From: a virus
DNA length: 32,270 nucleotides
Virus record (IMG/VR): IMGVR_UViG_3300030099_004806
Location: 1-32,270 of that record
Reading direction: 5' to 3' (one strand)
The position numbers were made by a program, and so were the translations under genes. The notes below the pieces were generated by a model that saw nothing but the letters and a program-made list of their open reading frames with translations, did not search any database and was not told the DNA's origin. Positions within the stretch are counted from its first letter, which is position 1. The number at the start of each line of letters is the position of its first letter. Shown piece by piece: positions 1-8,313 of this stretch.

Positions 1-20
1 TCTTTGATTACATCTGTCAT
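1..20 (-). CDS. Start of next tail gene, partial
   Basis: The stop codon of the GpM-like tail gene overlaps an ATG on the minus strand (ATGA overlap) that opens a frame reading MTDVIK and then leaves the window. In lambda-like tail modules GpM is followed by GpL, so a minor tail protein is expected here. Only six codons are visible, so the product cannot be identified. Confidence 0.4.
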
Positions 21-388
21 GATTCATAAACTCTTCTAAATCTTGCAGTACACCCATAAAAATCACCATACGTATACACTTGACTCCAATTTTCACAAAT
101 AACTTGTATAGTCGTTTCTCCGCTATTATTTGAGTCTGGGATTGTAAAATCAAATTTAGTTACTCCACCTTTACTTACAAAAAATGCAGTAATATCATCT
201 ATCTCTTCCTTTGTTCGATTGTTAAATGATACGCTAAAAGATTGCTCTAAAGAATTTATTCCATCTGTAATTCTTTGTTGGTAACCATCACCAAACTGTG
301 CCACAAAACGTCTTGGTGTTGATTGATAGCTAAATCCTTTATCAGGGCGTCTAACTGTGCTTGTTAAATCTGTAAATCCTATCGCCAT
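17..388 (-). CDS. Minor tail protein, lambda GpM-like
   Basis: A 123-residue protein directly downstream of the tape measure gene. The FGDGYQQR motif near residue 33, followed by the ITDGIN stretch and a C-terminal aromatic-rich part, resembles the phage minor tail family typified by lambda GpM, which helps build the tail tip that closes the tube. Length is usual for the family. Its start overlaps the tape measure stop and its stop overlaps the next ATG, as expected of a co-translated tail operon. The family assignment is by motif and position only. Confidence 0.7.
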   Translation of the reverse strand: MAIGFTDLTSTVRRPDKGFSYQSTPRRFVAQFGDGYQQRITDGINSLEQSFSVSFNNRTKEEIDDITAFFVSKGGVTKFDFTIPDSNNSGETTIQVICENWSQVYTYGDFYGCTARFRRVYES

Positions 389-3300
389 TATGAGGGTCCT
401 CCGATCGGACTAAGTAATCCGCCTGGTCTTTGTTGTTTTAACATCTCTTCTTGAACTGCAGCAGAAACTGCTTTTCCAAGATCTTGAGCTCGTTGTCCAC
501 CATTTGATGTCATATTTGAAGTTGTTTGTCCATCTCCAGAAATATTTACATTTACAATGGTGCTTCCACCTACTCCGCCTCTCATCTCAACAGGTATGCT
601 TCTACCGTCAGGCAGAGGTACGATTGCTTCATTATGTTTTCCTTCACCTACTAAATAAGTGGGCTCAGTTGCAATTCCTCCTCCACGATAGCCTTTTGGT
701 CTAATTCCTCCTCCTGCCATTGGAATTATCCCACCTCTTGCAAATGGTATTGGAAATCCAAAAGCCATAGCAGCAGATTCAATTGCTTTCATTGCTATAA
801 GTTTTGCAATAATTTGTGCGATTGCTTGAAGCACTGCTTTTGCCATATCTAAGAAACCCTCTTTCATTGATTTTGTTCCATCAATTACTCCTACGATTGC
901 ATTAGATAGTCCCTGTTCAATATTTACAGCCGCTGCTGCTCCTATCTGCTGTAAAGGATCAATAGCTTTTTTTGCTTCTTCATTCGATTGCGTCATAAGT
1001 GCTATTTCGGTTTCTAAAGCTAGCTTTTTAATATTAAATTGCTCTTGTTCTGCTTGACTCATGGAGGTGCTTTGCTGATCTATCAATTTATTTAATTCTA
1101 ATTTTTTCTTTCCAATACTAACTTCTGCTTGTTCAATTTTAAATTTTGCAGACATTCTTTTACCTGCCATAGTACCACCAATAATACTACTTCCAAAGGC
1201 TTGTGCTTGACTTTTTAATTCATTTTCTCTAGCAAGTAGTTTTTCTTGACCATCTATAAACGCTTGTTGGGCTTTCTGAAGTCTTACAAGTTTAGCTAAT
1301 TCTTCTGCTCCTGTAAACTGTGTAGAAGACGTTCCTTGAGCTGCTTGAGAGGCTCGTTCTTCTTGTAGTAGCTTAATTCTCTCCTTAAGTTGCATATTTA
1401 ACTGTTGTGCTGCACTTGCTCTTCCTATCGTTCCATCGTTTAGGGTTTTGTTAAATTTTTCTTGACTTGCATCAAGTTGCTTAGTTGCATTTGTCCCTGT
1501 GATTAGGGTTGCTATAAAGTCATCCTGTATTTTACTGACAGGTATGCCTGCTCTAATTCTATCCCCTATACCTCTAAGTCTTCCCATGCCATCACTTTCA
1601 GATATAGCGTCCATTCTGTCTGCAAGGTCGCTTCTTCCTTTTAACGCTGCATTCAATATGCTTTCTTCTGCTTTAAACGCTCCAGTCTTTGATATAGTGT
1701 CACCTGTAATCTTAAAAGCTGTACCATCCTTAATCATTTTAGCCATTTTAGCTTCTTGTTCGGTAATAGTTGTATTAAAAGTAGCTAAGTTTTCCATGCC
1801 TGCACTTGCAACCATTTGTCCTCCAGTTTTTGCAATCATTCCTATTGCAGGGTTCTCATCTTCTAACATAAGTTTTCTTGCTTTTAACATTCTTTCAATT
1901 TCATCATTTAAATTTGATTGCACATCTGCTAGTCTTTGAACCTCATGCCTTGCAGTATCTGCAGAATCGCCATATAATCCAAAAAAGCTTCCTGCTTGTT
2001 TTAAAATATCAATTAATAAAAATCCAACACTAATCCAACCAATAGCTCCGAGGGCTTTATTAGCCGCACTTACAACTGCAGTTTGTGCTCTTTTAATCCC
2101 AAGCATAGCTTTTTCCCAAGTAACTTGAATTTTTGCACTTGTAGCTTGCCAATTAAACTGTAGTTTCTTTGTTCCTGCAGCAACTTTTGACACCATTACT
2201 TTATGTTCTGCTGCCATTGCGTCTAAAGTAGCTTTCCAGTTATTACGAATTTGTGCGTCCATATTTTTAAAGATTCCAACTTCTCTTGTTAATTGTGATC
2301 TTAAGTTACCAAGTTGTCTTCCTGTTAATTTTCCACCACCTTGTAGCGCTGCAAGACCTGATCCTGCTCTTCCGGGTGCAACACCCATAGAAAGTGCTTG
2401 AGCTTGTTGTAAACTTTTTGCATAACCTTTGGCTGCTTGAGCCTGCCCTCGAGTTGTTACTTCCGCAAAAGCAGCAGCTTTAGCTCGAGCTTCATCTAGT
2501 TTCATGTTATGTCGAGATATTGCTCGTACAGACTTTTGTTCAAATTCTTCAAAACTAGGAATAATAGTTGATATGATTGGAGTAGCTATAAGTGCAAGAG
2601 CTCCTGCAGCTGCAAGAAGGTTCTCACTAAAGAATGTAGCTAAGGCACTTGCAGGGCCTGCTATAAATAGTTTGAATGAGTTCTGTAAGTCATCAAAAGA
2701 TTTTGCCATTTGGTTTATCTTGTTGACTTCAGGATCCATTAGTTCTGCAATTATACCAAACTTTGACTCAGCTTGCTCAAGTACATCATTTGTAATCGCT
2801 TGTGATTTTTCAAACTGACTTAGTTCGTTTTTGCTTTTATTTATTTGAGTTGCATATTTTTCAAGAGCAGTATCTAGTCTAAGTATTATACCTAATTCAT
2901 CTAAGAGTTCTGGTTCTGCTTTTGTTGTACCTCTTATCAATCTATTGAAAGAATCTGTAACATCTCTTCCTAAAGCAATAGAAGCGAGTTTTGCAGCCTC
3001 ACCTAACCTAAATAACTGATCTGCTTGTAAGCCTGCCGCTGTTCCGATAGCAGCAGCTTGTGCAGCATCTTGATATCGAATTTGCCCATCAGTTGCATCT
3101 TGTATTGTTTTTGTTAAAGTTTGATAAGCAACTCCTGTTACAGCTGCATACTGCTTTTGACCTTCAATTAAGATTTTAAAATCTGCAGCTTGTTGTAGAA
3201 AACGGAAAGCAGCACTTAACGCAAATACGTTTGCTGCTAATGTAGCATAGGCAGGAACTAACCCTCCGGTTAATCCCTGAGACATTTTTGAAAAGTTTTT

Positions 3301-3471
3301 AGTAGTGTTAGATGACTGATTAGAAATACCTTTCATTGCACGATCAGCACTATGTGTCTGATCAGTCATTCCTTTTAGGTTTTTTCCTGCCTGTTTAGCT
3401 TTTCGCCCAGTTTCTTTTAGACTACCATCATCGGTAACCTTAACACCTACTTTAGTTTCATTTTTTGCCAT
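388..3471 (-). CDS. Tail tape measure protein
   Basis: At 1027 residues this is the longest gene in the window. It lies immediately downstream of the tail chaperone frameshift pair, the standard tape measure position. It has a charged alpha-helical N-terminus, hydrophobic segments near residues 70-95, 275-305 and 470-500, long Lys/Gln/Ala-rich helical stretches, and a glycine-rich C-terminus (ARGGIIPMAGGG, then YLVGEGKHNEAIVPLPDG) that is characteristic of tape measure proteins. It sets tail length and is ejected into the cell envelope at infection. At about 1.5 angstrom per residue its length would predict a tail of roughly 150 nm (inference). The ATG start overlaps the stop of the frameshifted chaperone. 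Confidence 0.92.
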   Translation of the reverse strand: MAKNETKVGVKVTDDGSLKETGRKAKQAGKNLKGMTDQTHSADRAMKGISNQSSNTTKNFSKMSQGLTGGLVPAYATLAANVFALSAAFRFLQQAADFKILIEGQKQYAAVTGVAYQTLTKTIQDATDGQIRYQDAAQAAAIGTAAGLQADQLFRLGEAAKLASIALGRDVTDSFNRLIRGTTKAEPELLDELGIILRLDTALEKYATQINKSKNELSQFEKSQAITNDVLEQAESKFGIIAELMDPEVNKINQMAKSFDDLQNSFKLFIAGPASALATFFSENLLAAAGALALIATPIISTIIPSFEEFEQKSVRAISRHNMKLDEARAKAAAFAEVTTRGQAQAAKGYAKSLQQAQALSMGVAPGRAGSGLAALQGGGKLTGRQLGNLRSQLTREVGIFKNMDAQIRNNWKATLDAMAAEHKVMVSKVAAGTKKLQFNWQATSAKIQVTWEKAMLGIKRAQTAVVSAANKALGAIGWISVGFLLIDILKQAGSFFGLYGDSADTARHEVQRLADVQSNLNDEIERMLKARKLMLEDENPAIGMIAKTGGQMVASAGMENLATFNTTITEQEAKMAKMIKDGTAFKITGDTISKTGAFKAEESILNAALKGRSDLADRMDAISESDGMGRLRGIGDRIRAGIPVSKIQDDFIATLITGTNATKQLDASQEKFNKTLNDGTIGRASAAQQLNMQLKERIKLLQEERASQAAQGTSSTQFTGAEELAKLVRLQKAQQAFIDGQEKLLARENELKSQAQAFGSSIIGGTMAGKRMSAKFKIEQAEVSIGKKKLELNKLIDQQSTSMSQAEQEQFNIKKLALETEIALMTQSNEEAKKAIDPLQQIGAAAAVNIEQGLSNAIVGVIDGTKSMKEGFLDMAKAVLQAIAQIIAKLIAMKAIESAAMAFGFPIPFARGGIIPMAGGGIRPKGYRGGGIATEPTYLVGEGKHNEAIVPLPDGRSIPVEMRGGVGGSTIVNVNISGDGQTTSNMTSNGGQRAQDLGKAVSAAVQEEMLKQQRPGGLLSPIGGPS

Positions 3472-3887
3472 TACCTTTTTATTGCTGTGCTTGGAGCTTG
3501 AATCTTACGCTCTCGTGCTTTCCTTTCTTTATCTGCTTGTGCATTTATTTTTTTCGTATTATAGTACTCTACAAATTTTAGATAGATTATTAAGTCTTTT
3601 GGATGAGCGACTTCGTGTATTTTAAATAGTAATTCCAAAGAGCTCCAATCCTTTCCTAAGTGCGTACCATTCATACCGTCCCATCTATCTGGTAGTAAGT
3701 TATGAATAAATATCGCTTGTTGCACTTCAAATGGAAAATGATATATTTGCAATGGTGCTTTAGAAGGATCAGGTTCTCTACCTAAGCGTTCCATTACTAA
3801 TACATATTCATCATAACTTCTAAACTGAGAGTTTATATTATAATATTGTTCAAGTAGCCGATCAATTTCAGCTACTTGCTCTTGGTA
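3471..3887 (-). CDS. Tail assembly chaperone, frameshifted extension (gpT-like)
   Basis: This frame is open from 3887 down to the stop at 3471, but its first ATG is only at 3794. The stretch 3888-3795 is stop-free and continuous with the end of the upstream chaperone after a -1 shift at 3887-3893. It therefore probably exists mainly as the C-terminal half of a gpG-gpT type fusion of about 278 residues (140 from the upstream frame plus 138 here). Such fusions bind the tape measure and tail tube subunits during assembly and are absent from the virion. The frame ends in a basic segment and abuts the tape measure. Independent expression from 3794 is possible but there is no obvious ribosome binding site. 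Confidence 0.75.
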   Translation of the reverse strand, partial: YQEQVAEIDRLLEQYYNINSQFRSYDEYVLVMERLGREPDPSKAPLQIYHFPFEVQQAIFIHNLLPDRWDGMNGTHLGKDWSSLELLFKIHEVAHPKDLIIYLKFVEYYNTKKINAQADKERKARERKIQAPSTAIKR

Positions 3888-4306
3888 AAATTTTCGAGAT
3901 CACCTACTGTCTCAGTAACCCAAGTATCAAAATCACTTGAATTTTTCATCATTATCTCTGCATTTTCGGAAGTAAATGGTAGTTCATCTTCTAAATCTAT
4001 AGAGTCAGTATCAATTAAAATAAGCTGTCTAAGGTAGTCATATTTTAATCCTTTCCAACCTTTGATTACTGCCGCGACATACTCAACTAAGAAAGTATCT
4101 TCATCAAGAGTCTCTTCGAAGGCACGAGTTTTCTTATTAAATTTTTGTTTTAAGCACTTACCTCTCAGTTTTAGTAGCTCTTCTCTTGCAAGATAACAAA
4201 GATCAACAACAAATCCGTCCATTCCAGGAAAATCAATAGATACCGTTTTACTTGCTGTCATTAATGTTGATAATGATACAGGTGGTTTTTTTGTTTGTTC
4301 GTTCAT
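3872..4306 (-). CDS. Tail assembly chaperone (gpG-like)
   Basis: A 144-residue protein between the major tail protein and the tape measure, the invariant location of tail assembly chaperones in siphoviruses. It has an acidic, helical character (for example LIDTDSIDLEDELPF near residue 110) and no signal peptide. Its last codons contain a slippery heptamer, so a fraction of ribosomes should continue into the downstream frame. Sequence similarity to lambda gpG is not obvious by eye; the assignment rests on position, size and the frameshift. Confidence 0.75.
   Translation of the reverse strand: MNEQTKKPPVSLSTLMTASKTVSIDFPGMDGFVVDLCYLAREELLKLRGKCLKQKFNKKTRAFEETLDEDTFLVEYVAAVIKGWKGLKYDYLRQLILIDTDSIDLEDELPFTSENAEIMMKNSSDFDTWVTETVGDLENFTKSK
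3887..3893 (-). other. Programmed -1 ribosomal frameshift site
   Basis: On the minus strand the chaperone frame reads GAA AAT TTT ACC, giving the canonical X XXY YYZ heptamer A AAT TTT four codons before the stop. A -1 slip gives AAA TTT TAC and enters a frame open for 138 more codons to the tape measure gene. Programmed -1 shifts at exactly this place are conserved in long-tailed phages. No strong downstream stimulatory hairpin was identified. Confidence 0.8.
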
Positions 4307-4335
4307 GCTGGTTCCTATTATAAGGGTTAATAAAA

Positions 4336-4366
4336 GTATCAGGGCGGCGGGTAACCGCCCAGATAC
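4336..4366 (-). terminator. Rho-independent terminator after major tail protein
   Basis: Minus-strand inverted repeat with GTATC/GATAC arms enclosing a GGGCGG/CCGCC GC-rich helix, followed on the minus strand by TTTTATT. It lies between the major tail protein and the chaperone genes, where many phages reduce readthrough so that tail tube protein exceeds the chaperones. Confidence 0.7.
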
Positions 4367-4372
4367 ACTAGT

Positions 4373-5548
4373 TTACGCGTTAACGTCTTTACCTACAAAT
4401 TGAAATACTGAGATTTCATCTGTTGAGTCAAAGTCGCTTGGTAACGCATGGAAATTAGTTTCCAATGAAATTACCTCATCAATTGAATGAGTAGGTATCT
4501 CTAAGTGTGCAGTAGGCATTGTAATAATACAATGTGGAGTACCGCTTCCACCAATATCAAAAGTCAAACTAAATGAATTTTGAATATCAGAAGTTGCTTC
4601 TACGATATCTTCGTAGAACTCTGCACTTGAAGTACTACTAGCATTGTCAAGGTAACAAGTAAAGTTACCATTAATACTCTTAGTGCCTGTAACATGACCT
4701 AAAGGTTGATTTACTACTCCTAGAGTTTCTGGTGTTAGATAAGTTAGATTATTACCCCATGAGATGTTTCCACCTGTAAGAGTACTTGTATAAGTTACTG
4801 AACTTCCAGAAGGATCTCCTGTAATTGTTAAATCAGATATTCTATTACGAATAAATCCTGAAGTATTTGTTACACCTTCATTAATAAATGCATCTGATGA
4901 TGATAAATTAAGGGTTGCTTCTTCTGTAATTAACTTTCCGTTTCCAGACCAGTTTACAGTAGCAATTCCATCTAAATCAAAATCAAATGATGCTTCTCCA
5001 ACCGAACAGTCAGTGATTTTATAAATCATCTGATTTGCGGTAGCAGCTCCTGTTGTAAAGTTATAATCAGTAGCTGCTTGAGATGCTCCCATTACAAAGA
5101 ATAAGTCAAAAACACCAACAGTTGCTTTATTTGCTCCTGTTTGAACTATGTCTAGATTAGTTGTATCAGACGTTATGCCTGCATTTACAGTTTGTCCAAA
5201 AAACATAGCCCATAATGCTTCTGTTACTTCACAATGTGCTCCATCAGTAGCACTTCCTTTTCCTGAAGTACCTTTAGTACCTCCTGCAGAAGTGTAAGGC
5301 ATCATGTAAGTAGAGAAACTCCACTCAACTGGTGCGTAAGAGTCGTTAAACATTGCACGACCTCTTCTACTTGCTCCTGATGTACTTTGTGCTTCATTCA
5401 AAGTAATTTCACTAGTATTTGTTGCTTGAGAAAACGAAAACCCATCTAATACAGGAATATCATAGAACATACTTTTTGTAGCTGCAGATGACTGCGGCAT
5501 ATGTGCTATGACTTTCGTATCTCGAGAAAAATACAATTTACTTGCCAT
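4373..5548 (-). CDS. Major tail (tube) protein
   Basis: A 391-residue, beta-rich, Ser/Thr/Gly-rich protein with no signal peptide, placed between a tail-terminator-like gene and the chaperone pair. That position, its size and the strong terminator directly downstream fit the major tail tube subunit. It is longer than a minimal tube protein, so an additional surface domain is likely in the C-terminal third (inference). The ATG is preceded by a GGAGAC-type ribosome binding site. Confidence 0.7.
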   Translation of the reverse strand: MASKLYFSRDTKVIAHMPQSSAATKSMFYDIPVLDGFSFSQATNTSEITLNEAQSTSGASRRGRAMFNDSYAPVEWSFSTYMMPYTSAGGTKGTSGKGSATDGAHCEVTEALWAMFFGQTVNAGITSDTTNLDIVQTGANKATVGVFDLFFVMGASQAATDYNFTTGAATANQMIYKITDCSVGEASFDFDLDGIATVNWSGNGKLITEEATLNLSSSDAFINEGVTNTSGFIRNRISDLTITGDPSGSSVTYTSTLTGGNISWGNNLTYLTPETLGVVNQPLGHVTGTKSINGNFTCYLDNASSTSSAEFYEDIVEATSDIQNSFSLTFDIGGSGTPHCIITMPTAHLEIPTHSIDEVISLETNFHALPSDFDSTDEISVFQFVGKDVNA

Positions 5549-5609
5549 TATAGTCTCCTATGTGGCTTGAAAAGCGAATACGTTTGCTTTTGCTAAAGTA
5601 CTCGGTTTT

Positions 5610-6056
5610 CTAATAACGCACCTCTATTATCATTTCGCCAATGCCGAGAGGTGCAAGCACTCCTTCGTCAGTATCTATAGATATGACTGTGATTTGCGCG
5701 ACACTAGCTGTTCCATATGAGTCTGTATAAGATATTTGATTATTGTTATCTATTACAAACTCTACATCTTCGAGTAGTAAGCAAAGAGCTTCCGTTGGAT
5801 CCTCTTGGTTTACATAACATCGAATTGTAATTGTTAAAAATCTCCACCTCTGTCCACCACCAAAGTACTCTCTTGTTTCAGTACCTGCGGACATATGTAT
5901 AGCAGGATAAGTTTGTATTTCATCCCAAAATTTCATCTGAGGAAATACTTGATTTGAGATATTAGTACGAAAATCGCCTGTCCCATTTATATCTTTTAGT
6001 TTTACAACTAAAGCATCTAATATTTGTGATCTTCTTGTTGATATACTTCTTGCCAT
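5610..6056 (-). CDS. Tail terminator/tail completion protein candidate
   Basis: A 148-residue protein directly upstream of the major tail protein. It begins with a helical segment (RRSQILDALVVKLKDI), followed by beta strands including FLTITIRCYV and a C-terminal IIEVRY. This alpha-plus-beta layout is common to lambda gpU-like tail terminator proteins, which cap the tail tube at the head-proximal end. The assignment is by order and fold impression, not by an unambiguous motif. Its start overlaps the stop of the upstream gene by one base. Confidence 0.55.
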   Translation of the reverse strand: MARSISTRRSQILDALVVKLKDINGTGDFRTNISNQVFPQMKFWDEIQTYPAIHMSAGTETREYFGGGQRWRFLTITIRCYVNQEDPTEALCLLLEDVEFVIDNNNQISYTDSYGTASVAQITVISIDTDEGVLAPLGIGEMIIEVRY

Positions 6057-7621
6057 TATACTCTCTTAGTTCTAACTAATCCAAACTTACTGCCCATTAT
6101 CGATTGAGCTATTTCTCTAATTGTTGAACCTATAATTCTTTTTGGGTCTCTTCCAAATGATGCTAATTCATTACCAAATTCAGGTTCAAATACTTGATAA
6201 GGATCTTTTTGGTAGCTATATTGAATTTCAACAGATTTAGGTAGTATAGCAACATTTGTTACTTCTGCACTTGACGCAAATCTACCTGTTCTATTTTCTA
6301 GTCTACGAGGGTAAGGCCCCATGTTTTTCTTTACTTGAGCCCCTAAAGTTTTATTTAATAATGCAGTTAATCCTACAGGACTAGTTACTTGTCGTTGTTG
6401 ACTTCTAGTTGCCGCTGCCGATCCTGCTCTTGCAACTGCTCCACCTTTTAATTTTGCGTTTCTACTACCTTTTGTAGCTTTTCTTTCTACTTTCTTTTTA
6501 CCCGTTCTTCCTTTTATTGTTCGTTTCCGTGTTCCACCTTTTGCTTTTTCAGAAGTAGTTGTAACTTTTTTTGCTCCTTTACTTTTTGATACTTCATTGC
6601 CTAATGCATTTACAATGGTTTCGGCTGCTAATTTACGTGTTCTATTTCTAGGAGAGGGTGATCCCTTTAAATCAGGGTACATACCTATATTTGCTTTAAT
6701 ATATGCTTTAACTTGTCTTTCTGTTTCTTGTCTAGCCTGAGTGATTAGCTTTTTCATTTCTAGCCCTACTCTGAGCTTAGCTTGACCACTTCTATCGTAT
6801 GGATTCATTATATTAGCAGAAGTTTTACCGTAGACTATTCTATACATGTACTCATCATCTAACTCTGCAGGTACTGTTACTGCTCTATTAGGTCTTTGTG
6901 TGTTTTGTGTTACACCCCAAAGAAGAGAGTAATTCTCATTTATAACATCCATCATATTCCACCAAAAAATATCAGAATAACTGGCTACTATACTTGGGTC
7001 AAACGCATCTAATTCTACTGTCGCTAAGTCTTTATCAACTTTACTAGTTCTAATTTGTGCCTCATTTGTTATAGCTCCTGTAGCATATGTTGTTTTAGGG
7101 TCAGATCCAAGTGTACCGCCATGATGTCCTGTAGCGAATCCTTTTGCGTTTAATTCTGGAAATCCATTTTTTCCAAATGCTTTTCGAAGTTTTTTATTAA
7201 CAAATCTTTCCATTGTATCTCGAGCACCATCTACATCCTTTGTAAGTATGTTTCTCCACGCGCTACTTTCAAAAGTTAGTTTATGACCAGTTAAGTAAAT
7301 AACTAAACCTCCTTTGAAAGTTGATACATGAACATTTTTCCATGCTTGTACTTTACGTCTACCTCTTAAAGTCTCTCTAGCTGTTCGTACAAATACTTTT
7401 GCACCTTGTTTAAAAATTGGAAATAGAGGAGAGTTGCTTGTAAGATTAGGAAATCCTGACTGTTTTTTATAATGTTCAAATATAGCGTCAGTAAGATCTG
7501 TTGTATGTAAAACTACTTCATTACAGTAAAGTCTTGCTAGTTTTTTACGAGCAGCACTTTGTTTTTTCTTCGTAGTACCAATTAACTTTTGTATTTCTGT
7601 TTGTAAGCTTTCTCTAGCCAT
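6056..7621 (-). CDS. Neck/virion protein of unknown function
   Basis: A 521-residue protein between the head-tail connector and the tail terminator, where head-closure and HK97 gp10-like neck proteins are normally found. The N-terminal half is mixed alpha/beta; around residues 340-410 it has a very basic low-complexity linker rich in Lys, Gly, Ala and Thr; the last 80 residues (VTNVAILPKSVEIQYSYQKD) are again ordered. It is much longer than usual neck proteins (about 100-150 residues), so it may be a fusion or carry an unrelated N-terminal domain. I do not recognise a catalytic motif. Confidence 0.5.
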   Translation of the reverse strand: MARESLQTEIQKLIGTTKKKQSAARKKLARLYCNEVVLHTTDLTDAIFEHYKKQSGFPNLTSNSPLFPIFKQGAKVFVRTARETLRGRRKVQAWKNVHVSTFKGGLVIYLTGHKLTFESSAWRNILTKDVDGARDTMERFVNKKLRKAFGKNGFPELNAKGFATGHHGGTLGSDPKTTYATGAITNEAQIRTSKVDKDLATVELDAFDPSIVASYSDIFWWNMMDVINENYSLLWGVTQNTQRPNRAVTVPAELDDEYMYRIVYGKTSANIMNPYDRSGQAKLRVGLEMKKLITQARQETERQVKAYIKANIGMYPDLKGSPSPRNRTRKLAAETIVNALGNEVSKSKGAKKVTTTSEKAKGGTRKRTIKGRTGKKKVERKATKGSRNAKLKGGAVARAGSAAATRSQQRQVTSPVGLTALLNKTLGAQVKKNMGPYPRRLENRTGRFASSAEVTNVAILPKSVEIQYSYQKDPYQVFEPEFGNELASFGRDPKRIIGSTIREIAQSIMGSKFGLVRTKRV

Positions 7622-8220
7622 TATACTACATCTATAATTTTATAAAGATCTAGTACCCTTTTAATATGATCTGGAAACCCTATATCATTTCTAATTGAAG
7701 TACTGCCTTCATTTCTTAGGGTGGTTCCAGCAATTGAACGTTGTGTTTTGTATTCTTCTTTTAGGTAATAAGTAATTAAGTCATAAACTGCTAACTTCAA
7801 ATCAGCGGGCACAGCAGCATATCCTGCATTGTACACCACTTGTACTGATCCAAACCCTTGCGGCCAATAATCGACCCCTCTATCTCCATCTATTCTTCTG
7901 ATGCGATCATGTTCTATATCTATATAATAATCGACATTCTCAGTTAGAGTGGTAAAGCTGCTAGCTATAGAGAGTCTTTCCTTTACCGAAGAAACACTTA
8001 CGAGTGGAGATTCTGTGAGAAAAATCTCCGAAGTGAGTTGATCCTCTATATCGAAAGTTTCCAGTTTAGTAGCTGAATAGAAATCAATTATAGAGTGTCC
8101 ACAATATGTTTTAACCATTTGACTTATAGAGGCAACTAAGGTATCGATTTTAGCATCGTCCTTATTGTGATCCATCTGTTTGTAGTCTTTGTACTGTTTA
8201 GTAGTAATTAGATTTGCCAT
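7621..8220 (-). CDS. Head-tail connector (HK97 gp6-like adaptor)
   Basis: A 199-residue protein just after the capsid gene. The N-terminal helical part (IDTLVASISQMVKTYCG), the central beta section and the C-terminal ADLKLAVYDLITYYLKE helix resemble the gp6-like connector family that forms the ring joining portal to tail. Position immediately after the capsid supports this. The ATG overlaps the next gene by one base at its end, as in the rest of this operon. Confidence 0.75.
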   Translation of the reverse strand: MANLITTKQYKDYKQMDHNKDDAKIDTLVASISQMVKTYCGHSIIDFYSATKLETFDIEDQLTSEIFLTESPLVSVSSVKERLSIASSFTTLTENVDYYIDIEHDRIRRIDGDRGVDYWPQGFGSVQVVYNAGYAAVPADLKLAVYDLITYYLKEEYKTQRSIAGTTLRNEGSTSIRNDIGFPDHIKRVLDLYKIIDVV

Positions 8221-8241
8221 TTTGTGTCCTTAAAAGGTGAA

Positions 8242-8308
8242 ACTTGGAGGAGCCTTTACTCCCCCAAGTCACCCAGCATATTTCTTCATATCCGCGTAGC
8301 GCGGTATG
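8242..8308. other. Two hairpins between capsid and connector genes
   Basis: The 90-base gap holds an 11-bp inverted repeat with one mismatch (ACTTGGAGGAG / CTCCCCCAAGT, 8242-8269) and a second hairpin (CCGCG TAG CGCGG with CATA/TATG flanks, 8287-8308). Neither is followed by a good U-run, so they may be mRNA-stabilising or partial terminator structures downstream of the highly expressed capsid gene. Confidence 0.5.
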
Positions 8309-8313
8309 TATTA

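Noticed and set aside
1499-1939. 146-codon plus-strand frame inside the tape measure gene
   Set aside because: Antisense shadow of a long, well-supported gene; the hydrophobic look comes from the complement of helical codons.
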